Below, one piece after another: positions 7,310 through 14,116 of a DNA stretch of 14,574 nt. The notes below the pieces were generated by a model. It was not told where the DNA came from and did no database searches. It saw only the letters and a list, made by a program, of their open reading frames with translations. The DNA is from Thermoplasmata archaeon. Its GTDB lineage: Archaea; Thermoplasmatota; Thermoplasmata; Lutacidiplasmatales; UBA184. The position numbers and the translations under genes are program-made. Position 1 is the first letter of the stretch. The number at the start of each line of letters is the position of its first letter. The stretch covers positions 1 through 14,574 of the forward strand of contig JASHSX010000048.1 of assembly GCA_030040865.1 (NCBI GenBank), given 5' to 3'.

Positions 7310-8584
7310 GTGGGCCGACCGGGGTCTGGCCTTCTCGAACTGTTGGGGGAGCACGGTGTTCCCGAGAAGGGGGCGCGCGTCTACCTCGCCGCCTGCCGCT
7401 CCGGCCCGCAAACGGCGAGCGAGCTCGCCCGCCTCTCCGCCGTGAGCCGCGTCGAGGCGTACCGGTTCATCAAGCAGCTCGCCGCCGACGGGCTCCTGAA
7501 ACCGACGGGTAGCCGCCCCAAACGGTTCGCCGCGCTGCCGCCGGACGACCTCCTCGACCGGTGGATCCATCGCGCGTCCGACCGCCTGCGCTCCCTCGAA
7601 GCGGACCGGTCGCGGGTCCTCGCCGACTGGGAGGAGGGCCGCACGGAGTTCGACGACCGGGATCCTCGCAAGTTCGCCGTCCTCGAGGGGCGCGAGACGA
7701 TCGATCGGTTCCTCCTCAAGCGGATCGGCACGACGGAGCGCCGGATCCTCCTGAGCGCGAGCGGGATGTCGCTCGCGGGGTTCATCGACGGCGGGATCGA
7801 CCGCGCGCTGCGGCAGGCCACGAAACGCGGGGTCAAGGTCCGCGTGATCACCGAGATCTATCCCCCCAACCTCTCCGACGCCAAGCACTTCGCCGGGTTC
7901 GCCGAGATCCGGCATTCGGCCGGACCGATCACCAACCGCGCGGTCGTCGTCGATCGCGCGGGAGCCCTCGTCTTCGTCTCGGGTGAGGAAGGGCTCGGAC
8001 GCTCCGGCGAAGAGCAGGTCGCGCTCTGGTCCTCGGCACCGATGTTCGTGCAGCTCGCTCGAGACTACCACCGCCGACTCTGGTCGCCGGCGACGCGGTC
8101 CGAGGCCCGGTTCGTCGAGATCGAGAACCCGCCCGCCGCGGTGCTCCCCGTCGTGGCCGGCAAGGAGACGATCCCGTTCCAGCGGCTCAAAGAGATCGCC
8201 AAGCTCGGCATGCGAGCATCCGGCGTGAAGGAGTTCGACCTCTACCTGCCCGAACTCATCGAGGCGATCGCGAAGCAGCTGGGCCGGGAGGTCGCGGAGC
8301 AGCTGGACGGTCGAACGCCGGCCGAGGTGACCCGGGCCCTGCAGGCGTACTACGGGACCCACACGATGGGCCACCTTGCCGTGGTCAAGGAGAAGCCGCT
8401 CACGCTCCAGGTCACCGGATGCTTCGCCTGCACCAACGATTCGCCGGAGATCGGCCGGGTGATGTGCCCGGCGCTCCTTCGGACCGTTCTCGAGACGCGG
8501 CTCGGCCAGCGCTGGGAGGTCTCGAAACCCGACCCCACGAAACACGCCGCCCGGGGATGCCTGTTCACGGCTACCCCCGCCTGA
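7310..8584 (+). CDS. TrmB-family transcription regulator with C-terminal V4R-like domain
   Basis: Probable ligand-responsive DNA-binding regulator of 424 residues in three parts. Residues 8-78 form a TrmB-type winged helix, with a predicted recognition region SELARLSAVSRVEAYRFIKQ (37-56). A short helical linker follows. Residues about 120-265 resemble the phospholipase-D-like effector domain of TrmB proteins (LEGRETIDRFLLKRI, ERRILLSASGMSLAGF). The C-terminal part, about 285-424, looks like a V4R (4-vinyl reductase) domain: CFAC (371-374), Cys386 in GRVMCPALL, a conserved glycine-containing helix, and a final RGCLF with Cys417. Family V4R domains bind small hydrophobic or metal-linked ligands. 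The domain assignment of the last part is from pattern only. It is transcribed alone and lies upstream of the TFB gene in the same direction. Confidence 0.8.
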   Translation: MGRPGSGLLELLGEHGVPEKGARVYLAACRSGPQTASELARLSAVSRVEAYRFIKQLAADGLLKPTGSRPKRFAALPPDDLLDRWIHRASDRLRSLEADRSRVLADWEEGRTEFDDRDPRKFAVLEGRETIDRFLLKRIGTTERRILLSASGMSLAGFIDGGIDRALRQATKRGVKVRVITEIYPPNLSDAKHFAGFAEIRHSAGPITNRAVVVDRAGALVFVSGEEGLGRSGEEQVALWSSAPMFVQLARDYHRRLWSPATRSEARFVEIENPPAAVLPVVAGKETIPFQRLKEIAKLGMRASGVKEFDLYLPELIEAIAKQLGREVAEQLDGRTPAEVTRALQAYYGTHTMGHLAVVKEKPLTLQVTGCFACTNDSPEIGRVMCPALLRTVLETRLGQRWEVSKPDPTKHAARGCLFTATPA

Positions 8585-8640
8585 TCGCTGGACCCGCCCG
8601 CCTACGGCCGCCGCACGCCGGGGCCGCGGCTCGATACCGC

Positions 8641-8733
8641 TCCCTGCCGGGGGGTTCCGCGAGGGGACCTCGGCGGCCGGTCACGGTGAGCAATGTGTAA
8701 CAAATGTCGGTAACAATCGATACACGGCAGGGA
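8641..8733. repeat. Inverted repeat, 9-bp arms, ending at the TFB promoter
   Basis: TCCCTGCCG at 8641-8649 is the exact reverse complement of CGGCAGGGA at 8725-8733. The arms are 75 bases apart, and the right arm ends five bases before the TATA box. They could be two half-sites for a looping regulator. A chance match of this length in GC-rich DNA is possible. Confidence 0.35.
8695..8725. promoter_or_regulatory. Putative operator: paired GTAACAA repeats
   Basis: GTAACAA occurs at 8697-8703 and again at 8710-8716, 13 bp apart. The pair is framed by the inverted 5-mers GTGTA (8695-8699) and TACAC (8721-8725). The patch is AT-rich in an otherwise GC-rich window and lies just upstream of the TFB TATA box, where archaeal activators bind. 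The binding protein is unknown; the adjacent TrmB-like regulator or TFB itself are candidates by position only. Confidence 0.45.
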
Positions 8734-8747
8734 AGAAGATATAAATA
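8731..8747 (+). promoter_or_regulatory. Strong BRE/TATA promoter of the TFB gene
   Basis: A purine-rich BRE-like stretch GGAAGAAG (8731-8738) runs into ATATAAATA (8739-8747), the best TATA consensus in the window. It is centred about 34 bp before ATG 8777, so initiation near 8769 would leave a leader of about eight bases. Confidence 0.8.
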
Positions 8748-8776
8748 CTACCCAGCCTTTCGGGCCCTCAGAATCC

Positions 8777-9865
8777 ATGAAAGCTAGCGCACGCTCCTCG
8801 GCATCCTCTCGCGCGCCCGCCGCCGTAGCCAAGACCGTCAGTCGGGCCCCGCCCGCGGCCCCCGCGGCGCCCTCGCCACCGGCGGAGGACGTCTGCCCCA
8901 ACTGCAGCTCCACCCACCTGATCCGCGACGAGATCCGCGGCGAGATCGTCTGCGCCGACTGCGGGCTCGTGGTCGACCAGAGCGCCCTCGTCAGCGACCG
9001 CGGGCAGCGGGGATCGAAGGAGGACACCGGCCGCGAGGCCCGCGGCTGGGGACCGGTCATCTCGCCGCTCATGCCCGACAAGGGACTGTTCAGCGAGATC
9101 GGAGTCCCGACCCGGGACTTCCAGGGCAATTCGCTCTCGCGCAACACCTCGCTCAAGTTCTACCATCTGCGCAAGCTCAACCATCGACTGCGGGCCGCCC
9201 GCACGCATCAGCGCAACCTCGTGGTCGCGCTCGGCGAGCTGAACCGGCTCGCGGGCGTGCTGGGACTCTCGCGCGAGGTCAAGGAATCGGCGACCTACAT
9301 CTATCGACGGGCCCTCGAGCACAAGGCGACGCGGGGGAAGAAGATCGTCGCGCTCGTCGCGGCCAGCGTCTACGCGGCGTGCCGGCAGTGCCACGTGCCG
9401 CGCACGATGAAGGAGATCATCGCCCACTCGAAGGCGACCAAGATCGAGGTCGGCCGGGCGTACACCCTGCTCGCCCGTGAGCTCAAGCTCGGACTCAAGC
9501 CCGTAGAGCCGAGGGACTACCTCGTCCGGTTCACGCAGGACCTCAATCTCTCCAAGGAGGTCCGCCAGAAGGTGCTCTCCCTCCTCGAGCAGGTCGAGCA
9601 GGTCTACTCGACGAGCGGCGTCCTGCCCAACGGGATCCTCGCGACGATCATCTACATCGCATCGAACCTGATGGGCGAGCCGCGGAGTCAGGACCGCATC
9701 GCCGCCGTGGCGAACGTGACGCCGGTCACGATCCGCAACCACTACAAGGAGCTCCTCGACCTCTTGGGGCTCCCCAAGAACCTCACGAACCCCCAGGCTC
9801 GCGGCACGCTGACGACCGAGACCACGGAGAAGGTCGAGGTCGACGCGGCCGCGGCGGGCCACTAG
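8777..9865 (+). CDS. tfb: Transcription initiation factor IIB (TFB), divergent
   Basis: General transcription factor that bridges TBP-TATA and RNA polymerase. The 362-residue product has an Ala/Pro/Ser-rich tail (1-37), a zinc ribbon with Cys40, Cys43, Cys59 and Cys62, a linker, and two cyclin-like repeats (about 125-215 and 220-335). Signatures include YIYRRALEHK (174-183), SVYAACRQCHVPRT (197-210) and VTPVTIRNHYKELLDLL (314-330). The B-reader/linker region is atypical. The usual WRAF-type tryptophan block is missing, and GWGPVISPLMPDKGLFSEIG (90-109) stands where most archaeal TFBs have an RTGAP...DKGLST sequence. The low-complexity tail is also longer than usual. It may be one of several TFB paralogues with a specialised role; only the sequence divergence supports that. 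The gene appears monocistronic. Confidence 0.93.
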   Translation: MKASARSSASSRAPAAVAKTVSRAPPAAPAAPSPPAEDVCPNCSSTHLIRDEIRGEIVCADCGLVVDQSALVSDRGQRGSKEDTGREARGWGPVISPLMPDKGLFSEIGVPTRDFQGNSLSRNTSLKFYHLRKLNHRLRAARTHQRNLVVALGELNRLAGVLGLSREVKESATYIYRRALEHKATRGKKIVALVAASVYAACRQCHVPRTMKEIIAHSKATKIEVGRAYTLLARELKLGLKPVEPRDYLVRFTQDLNLSKEVRQKVLSLLEQVEQVYSTSGVLPNGILATIIYIASNLMGEPRSQDRIAAVANVTPVTIRNHYKELLDLLGLPKNLTNPQARGTLTTETTEKVEVDAAAAGH

Positions 9866-9867
9866 CG

Positions 9868-9895
9868 GAGCGCTCGCGCTCGGGCCGCGCGCCCG
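9868..9895 (+). terminator. Paired GC-rich hairpins after the TFB gene
   Basis: GAGCG-CTCG-CGCTC (9868-9881) lies two bases after the TFB stop. CGGGC-CGCGC-GCCCG (9881-9895) adjoins it. Both can fold as 5-bp stems. Neither is followed by a T-run, so an intrinsic terminator role is only a suggestion. They end six bases before the next TATA-like box. Confidence 0.3.
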
Positions 9896-9901
9896 GAAAC
9901 C

Positions 9902-9909
9902 ACTTGAAC
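9902..9909 (+). promoter_or_regulatory. TATA-like box of the RecB-like nuclease gene
   Basis: ACTTGAAC is centred about 25 bp before GTG 9930. It is weaker than the other boxes but is at the same distance, and no Shine-Dalgarno precedes the gene. Confidence 0.45.
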
Positions 9910-9929
9910 CTCTCCGGGGCTCGGTCCCC

Positions 9930-11132
9930 GTGGCCGCCGTACCGGCGCTGAGCTACTCGTCGTACCACACGTACCTCGAGTGCCCGTTGCGCTGGAAGTA
10001 CCTCTACGTCGATCGTCTCCCCGAGACGCCCCGGGGGTACTTCAGTTTCGGACGCGTCATCCACTCGACGCTCGAAGAGTTCGTCCGGCCGCTCGTGGTG
10101 CCCTCGGCCCGCCGGGTCGGTGGCAGCGAATCCCAGCGTACCCTCGACGAGTGGGAGCCGTCCCGCCCGGGGCCGTCCCCGGGGGCCCGAATGTCGCTCG
10201 ACGAGCTCCTGGCGGTCTACGACCGCCTTTGGACCGGGGAAGGCTACCTCTCCCCGGAGGACGAGGCCCGGTACCGCGGCCTCGGCCGCGAACTGCTCCG
10301 TCGGTTCTACGACCGGTTCGTCCGGGAGCACCCGGTACCGGTCTCGGTCGAGGAGCATCTCGAAACGCGGTGGGACGGCATCCCGGTGCACGGCTACATC
10401 GATCGGATCGATCGGACGCCGAAGGGCGGCCTCGAGGTCGTTGACTACAAGACGTCGCGCGACCTCTCGGACGAGGACGCGCGGGAGTCGGACCAGCTGA
10501 GCCTCTACCAGATCCTGGTCGAGCGGAACTACGCCGAACCGGTGGAAGGTCTCACGCTCTACCACCTGCGCTCGCAGACGCCGCTTCGGGTGCCGCCGAG
10601 GGACCCGGAGGTCCTGGCCTCGCTGCACGTGCGGCTCGGGTCGGTCTTCGACGGCATCCAGGCCGGCGCGTTCGAGCCGACGCCCGGACGGCAGTGCGCG
10701 CGGTGCGATTTCCGGGCGATCTGCCCCGAATTCAAGTCTGTCCCGCCGCTCGACGAGGCCCGGTTGCGACTGCTGGTGGATCGCTTCGAGACGCTGCGGT
10801 CGGACGAGCACCGGCTCAACGAGGATCTCAAGCGGACCGCGGAGGAGCTCCACCGGGCCGCCGAGGAGCTCGGGGTGCACCGGATCCGGGGGACGCGGTC
10901 GGTCGCCCTGCGACGTCGGGACGAGGCGTGGCAGTATTCGCTCGACCCGATCCGGCCGCTGCTCGACGAGACGGGTCTCGCGGAGCGGGTCGCCTCGGGC
11001 AAGCCCGAGGACGTGCGGCGACTCGTGCGCGACGCGACCGTCGACCCCGAGATCCGACGCAAGGTCTCCGAGACCGGGGCACGCACGGTCACCTGGTTCT
11101 GGGACCTCGAAGAGGCGGACCGCGGCGGATAG
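9930..11132 (+). CDS. RecB/Cas4-like PD-(D/E)XK nuclease with Fe-S cluster
   Basis: Predicted DNA exonuclease of 400 residues. The nuclease core shows His45 in GRVIHSTLEEF, Asp158 in HGYIDRID, Asp172-Tyr-Lys174 in EVVDYKT, and the Q-x3-Y motif Gln189/Tyr193. Four cysteines fit the 4Fe-4S pattern of AddB/Cas4 proteins: Cys18 in YLECPLRWKY, and Cys256, Cys259 and Cys265 in CARCDFRAIC. All residues expected for activity are present. After the core, residues about 275-400 form an extension whose first half is charged and likely coiled coil (FETLRSDEHRLNEDLKRTAE). No helicase motif is present. No other cas gene or CRISPR array lies in the window, so a general repair or recombination role is more likely than adaptation. 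The start at GTG 9930 keeps the N-terminal SYSSYHTYLECP motif. Confidence 0.88.
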   Translation: MAAVPALSYSSYHTYLECPLRWKYLYVDRLPETPRGYFSFGRVIHSTLEEFVRPLVVPSARRVGGSESQRTLDEWEPSRPGPSPGARMSLDELLAVYDRLWTGEGYLSPEDEARYRGLGRELLRRFYDRFVREHPVPVSVEEHLETRWDGIPVHGYIDRIDRTPKGGLEVVDYKTSRDLSDEDARESDQLSLYQILVERNYAEPVEGLTLYHLRSQTPLRVPPRDPEVLASLHVRLGSVFDGIQAGAFEPTPGRQCARCDFRAICPEFKSVPPLDEARLRLLVDRFETLRSDEHRLNEDLKRTAEELHRAAEELGVHRIRGTRSVALRRRDEAWQYSLDPIRPLLDETGLAERVASGKPEDVRRLVRDATVDPEIRRKVSETGARTVTWFWDLEEADRGG

Positions 11133-11163
11133 CGACGTAGAGCGGGCGCAGAATCGCGCAAAG

Positions 11164-11171
11164 GCTATCTA
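11164..11171 (+). promoter_or_regulatory. TATA box of purP
   Basis: GCTATCTA is centred about 25 bp before ATG 11193, which predicts a leaderless mRNA. The segment ATAC-TCCCCC-GTAT just upstream overlaps the ATG and would not be transcribed in full if the message starts at the ATG. Confidence 0.55.
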
Positions 11172-11192
11172 GCGTTCCCAATACTCCCCCGT

Positions 11193-12260
11193 ATGGGGGT
11201 TCCCCTCGCTTCTCCGGAGCGCCTCACATCCCTGCGGGGTCGCACCCCGACGATCGCGACGCTCTGCTCGCACTCCTCGCTGCAGATCTTCCACGGGGCG
11301 AGGGTCGAGGGGTTCCCGACGCTGGGGATCTGCGTCGGTGAGCCGCCCCGATTCTACGACGCCTTCCCGCTGGCGCGGCCCGACCGGTTCCTGAGCGTCC
11401 CCTCGGTGAAGGAGCTGCCGGCGGCGACCGGCCGTCTGCGCGAGGAAGGGGTCGTCATCGTCCCGCACGGCTCGTTCGTCGAGTACCTGGGGGCTGAGGC
11501 GTTCGCGAACCTGGACGTGCCGGTCTTCGGGAACCGGGCGGTTCTCGGCTGGGAATCTGACCGCCGCAAAGAGCGCGATTGGCTCGAGTCGGCCGGGGCC
11601 ACGATGCCGCGCCTGCTCGAGGACCCCGCGGAGATCCGCGGGCCGGTGATCGTGAAGTACTACGGGGCGAAGGGCGGCAAGGGCTTCCTCCTCGCCAAGA
11701 ACCGCGAGGCGCTCGAGGACTTCCATCCTACCGGGCCCTACGTGATCCAGGAGTACGTGCTCGGCACGCGCTACTACATGCACTTCTTCTACTCGCCGAT
11801 CTCGGACCGGGGCTACCGCGTCGGCCACGGCTCGCTCGAGCTCCTCGGCATGGACCGGCGGGACGAGGCGAACATCGACGAGCTGTACAAGCTGGGGGCC
11901 CAGGAGGAGCTCCTCAAGGCCGGGATCCGCCCGACGTTCGTCGTCACCGGCAACGTGCCGGTGATCCTCCGCGAGTCGCTCCTCCCGAAAGCGTTCGACA
12001 TCGCGGCGAAGATCGTGGAGCGGTCGATCGTCCTGTTCGGAGGGATGGTCGGTCCGTTCTGCCTCGAAGGGATCATGACCGAGGAGCTCGAGTTCAAGGT
12101 GTTCGAGATCTCCACCCGGATCGTCGCGGGAACGAACCTGTTCATCTCGGGCAGTCCCTACTCCGACCTCATGGAGCCGGGGCTCTCCACGGGACGCCGG
12201 ATCGCCAAGGAGATCCGGGCCGGCCAGCAGACCGGTCGGCTAGAAGAGATCTTGAGCTAG
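11193..12260 (+). CDS. purP: Formate-dependent FAICAR synthetase PurP
   Basis: 5-formaminoimidazole-4-carboxamide ribonucleotide synthetase uses ATP and formate to formylate AICAR in archaeal purine synthesis, replacing the folate-dependent step of bacterial PurH. The 355-residue product is a full-length ATP-grasp enzyme. Visible motifs are TIATLCSHSSLQIFHGA (20-36), VIVPHGSFVEYLG (88-100), VFGNRAVLGWESDR (111-124), the ATP-grasp segment PVIVKYYGAKGGKGFLLAK (151-169), GNVPVILRESLLPKAF (253-268), GPFCLEG (287-293) and FEISTRIVAGTNLFISGSPY (304-323). The start follows from the family N-terminus and the TATA spacing. It is transcribed alone; no other purine gene is near. Archaea often have PurP paralogues, so exact reaction is family-level inference. 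Confidence 0.95.
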   Translation: MGVPLASPERLTSLRGRTPTIATLCSHSSLQIFHGARVEGFPTLGICVGEPPRFYDAFPLARPDRFLSVPSVKELPAATGRLREEGVVIVPHGSFVEYLGAEAFANLDVPVFGNRAVLGWESDRRKERDWLESAGATMPRLLEDPAEIRGPVIVKYYGAKGGKGFLLAKNREALEDFHPTGPYVIQEYVLGTRYYMHFFYSPISDRGYRVGHGSLELLGMDRRDEANIDELYKLGAQEELLKAGIRPTFVVTGNVPVILRESLLPKAFDIAAKIVERSIVLFGGMVGPFCLEGIMTEELEFKVFEISTRIVAGTNLFISGSPYSDLMEPGLSTGRRIAKEIRAGQQTGRLEEILS

Positions 12261-12264
12261 CCGC

Positions 12265-12278
12265 CGGACGCCTGTCCG
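12265..12278 (+). terminator. Hairpin after purP
   Basis: CGGAC-GCCT-GTCCG forms a 5-bp stem with a 4-base loop, four bases after the purP stop. A second short palindrome CCGACCGTCGG overlaps it at 12276-12286. There is no T-run, so termination is only suggested. Confidence 0.3.
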
Positions 12279-12288
12279 ACCGTCGGCG

Positions 12289-12325
12289 CGGCGACGTTCG
12301 GCCCCGCTCGTTAAGAACGTCGCCG
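12289..12325. promoter_or_regulatory. Perfect 11-bp dyad at the ABC exporter promoter
   Basis: CGGCGACGTTC (12289-12299) and its exact reverse complement GAACGTCGCCG (12315-12325) are separated by 15 bases. The right arm overlaps the TATA-like GTTAAGAAC, so a bound protein would block TBP/TFB. This fits an operator for a repressor. A purP terminator hairpin is the alternative. Confidence 0.5.
12310..12318 (+). promoter_or_regulatory. TATA-like box of the ABC exporter
   Basis: GTTAAGAAC is centred about 29 bp before ATG 12343, so the leader would be a few bases at most. It overlaps the right arm of the dyad. Confidence 0.55.
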
Positions 12326-12342
12326 GGTCTCGGCCGCCTTCT

Positions 12343-13299
12343 ATGGACTGGGCGATCCACGCCGATCACCTTCGCAAGGTGTACCCGCACGCCCCACCCG
12401 GGGTCGCCGCCCTCGAGGGCCTCAACCTCGACATCCCGAAGGGCCGGGTCTACGGGCTCATCGGGCGGAACGGTGCCGGCAAGACCACGTTCGTCCGCAT
12501 CGCCGCGACGCAGCTCGAGTACACCTCGGGCACGATCGAGGTCCTCGGCCTCGACGTGGCCCGGCAGGCCCGGGCGCTCCGGGCGCAGATCGCGTGCGTG
12601 CCACAGGAGTCGCGCCCGCTCTACTTCCTCAACGTCCAGGAGGTCGTCTACCTCTATCTCAAGATGCGGGGGGCCGACCCCGTCGACGCGCGTCGCCGGA
12701 CCCGGGACGTCCTCGCGGAGCTCTCCCTCACGGAGTTCGCCAAGCGATCGGTCCAGCGCCTCTCGGGCGGGCTGCGGCGGCGGGTTCTCTGTGCGATGGT
12801 CCTCGCCTCGGACGCCGACCTCCTCTTCCTGGACGAGCCGACGACCGGCCTCGACCCCCTCGCCCGCCGGGAGGTCTGGGAAGCGATCCGCCGGACGAGC
12901 CGGGAGCACCGGACCCTGCTCCTGACGACCCACTATCTCGACGAGGCCGAGGCGCTCTCGGCCCGCCTCGCGCTCATCGAGCGCGGTCGCCTGATGCTCG
13001 AGGGGACGCCGTCGGACCTGAGGGCCCGCGTCCGCTACCCCTACCGGGTCACGATCCAGGGAGCGTTCCCCGCCGAGGAGCTCAAGTCGTACGGCCGCGT
13101 CTCGGAGATCGAGGGCGGCTACCTCGTCTTCGCCCGCGAGGACGACGCCCGGGAGGTGGCGCGCCTCGCACTCGAGCGCGGCGCCCGTCTCTCGATGGGG
13201 CCGGTGAGCCTCGAGGACATCTTCCTCGAGGTCGTCGGCCGGTCGATCGAGGACGACTCCGGCGCCAAGAGCGAGGAGGCCGCCGATGAGTACGCGTAA
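12343..13299 (+). CDS. ABC-2 type exporter, ATP-binding protein
   Basis: Cytoplasmic ATPase subunit of a two-gene ABC exporter. The 318-residue product has Walker A GRNGAGKTT (41-49), Q-loop Gln88 in CVPQES, signature LSGGLRRR (140-147), Walker B LLFLDEP (160-166), the D-loop GLDP (169-172) and the switch His197 in TTHYLDEAEAL. These are the features of the drug/Nod-factor/antibiotic exporter group (DrrA-like). Residues after about 230 form the C-terminal accessory domain common in this group, here ending in an acidic tail. The stop overlaps the permease start by 14 bases, so the two proteins should be coupled. Substrate cannot be told from sequence. The promoter dyad suggests regulated expression. 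Confidence 0.93.
   Translation: MDWAIHADHLRKVYPHAPPGVAALEGLNLDIPKGRVYGLIGRNGAGKTTFVRIAATQLEYTSGTIEVLGLDVARQARALRAQIACVPQESRPLYFLNVQEVVYLYLKMRGADPVDARRRTRDVLAELSLTEFAKRSVQRLSGGLRRRVLCAMVLASDADLLFLDEPTTGLDPLARREVWEAIRRTSREHRTLLLTTHYLDEAEALSARLALIERGRLMLEGTPSDLRARVRYPYRVTIQGAFPAEELKSYGRVSEIEGGYLVFAREDDAREVARLALERGARLSMGPVSLEDIFLEVVGRSIEDDSGAKSEEAADEYA
13275..13279 (+). promoter_or_regulatory. Shine-Dalgarno of the permease gene
   Basis: GGAGG lies inside the end of the ATPase gene, six bases before ATG 13286. It fixes the permease start and the 14-base overlap. Confidence 0.75.
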
Positions 13300-14032
13300 C
13301 CGGCTCCGCTCCCTGTTCACGCTCGTCCTCCTGAACGGGATCATCCCGATCCGCACCCAGCCGCTCTACGTCGTGAACCTGCTCGCCTCGCCGCTCTCGT
13401 TCCTGTTCTTCATCTACATCGTCTCGGGCGGGCACCTGCTCCTCTACGGCGTGCTCGGGGGTATGATCCTCACGATGCTGTCGGTGGGGACGAGCCTCCA
13501 GTCCGACCTGACCCACTACCGGCACGATCTCAAGTTCCAGGACGTGGTCGTCGCGTCGCCGGTCGAGGCGCCCACCTACGTCGCGGGGATGGCGCTCTCG
13601 GAGCTCGTCTACTCGCTGCCGGCGCTCGCGGTTTTCGTGGTCCTGTTCGTCTACGAGGGCTGGGCGACGCCGTTCACCGTCGCCGTGGTCGCCGGCGTCC
13701 TCCTCCTGGTGTGGGGGTTCGCGAGCGCGTTCGCCTTCACGCTCGCGACCTATTTCCAGGACGTCCGGGAGACGTTCCTCTTCAGCCCGATCATCTCGCT
13801 GGTCCTCACCGTGCTGCCGCCCGTCTACTACCCGATCTCCGCCCTCCCGGCGTGGGCCCAGTTCGTCGCGCGGTTCTCGCCGACCACCTACGCGGCGGGC
13901 CTGGTGCAGGGGGCCGTGGGGCTGGCGCCGCTCTCCTTCTCGGACGGCCTCGTCGACTGGGTCGTGCTCGGCTCGTTCACCGCGGCGCTGTTCCTCATCG
14001 CCGGTTTCAAGGCCCGCTGGCAGGACCCGTAG
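13286..14032 (+). CDS. ABC-2 type exporter, permease protein
   Basis: Membrane subunit partnered with the ATPase just upstream. The 248-residue product is mostly hydrophobic with about six predicted transmembrane segments, roughly 28-46, 51-70, 102-124, 132-156, 164-182 and 224-242. No cleavable signal peptide is seen. The conserved ABC-2 stretch ahead of the last helices, LPPVYYPISALPAW (177-190), is present, followed by FSPTTYAAGLVQG (197-209). The size is normal for NodJ/DrrB-like permeases. Two copies probably pair with two ATPases. Export direction is inferred from family; the substrate is unknown. Confidence 0.9.
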   Translation: MSTRNRLRSLFTLVLLNGIIPIRTQPLYVVNLLASPLSFLFFIYIVSGGHLLLYGVLGGMILTMLSVGTSLQSDLTHYRHDLKFQDVVVASPVEAPTYVAGMALSELVYSLPALAVFVVLFVYEGWATPFTVAVVAGVLLLVWGFASAFAFTLATYFQDVRETFLFSPIISLVLTVLPPVYYPISALPAWAQFVARFSPTTYAAGLVQGAVGLAPLSFSDGLVDWVVLGSFTAALFLIAGFKARWQDP

Positions 14033-14043
14033 CGGCGGCCGGA

Positions 14044-14080
14044 CGCGCGTCGCGGGCCGCGGGAGCGGACCCGACGCGCG
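14044..14080 (+). terminator. GC-rich dyad between the permease and zinc-ribbon genes
   Basis: CGCGCGTCG (14044-14052) is complementary to CGACGCGCG (14072-14080). With one bulged base the stem extends by two more G-C pairs to about 11 bp. It begins 11 bases after the permease stop and ends four bases before the next TATA box. It lacks a T-run, so it may be a terminator or an operator. Confidence 0.35.
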
Positions 14081-14084
14081 CACC

Positions 14085-14092
14085 CTTATGTA
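14085..14092 (+). promoter_or_regulatory. TATA box of the zinc-ribbon gene
   Basis: CTTATGTA is centred about 28 bp before ATG 14117. The spacing predicts a leader of a few bases at most. Confidence 0.55.
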
Positions 14093-14116
14093 CGCGGCCA
14101 CTGGTCCTGCCGCGCG

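Larger units (their letters stand above)
8585..8776 (+). other. Intergenic region upstream of the TFB gene
   Basis: This is the longest non-coding stretch of the window (192 bases). The first half is GC-rich with no gene that I can support. The second half turns AT-rich and holds repeats and the TFB promoter, described separately. TCGATAC occurs twice in direct orientation, at 8631-8637 and 8717-8723. Confidence 0.6.

Noticed and set aside
9930..11132. Possible Cas4 and hence a CRISPR adaptation module.
   Set aside because: No cas1, cas2, effector gene or repeat array is present in the window. The nuclease and cluster motifs are shared with the wider RecB/AddB family.
11186..11199. CCCCC-GTAT-GGGGG hairpin enclosing the purP start codon.
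   Set aside because: With the TATA box at 11164-11171, transcription should start at the ATG, so the left arm would not be in the mRNA. It is short and GC-rich, so chance is likely.
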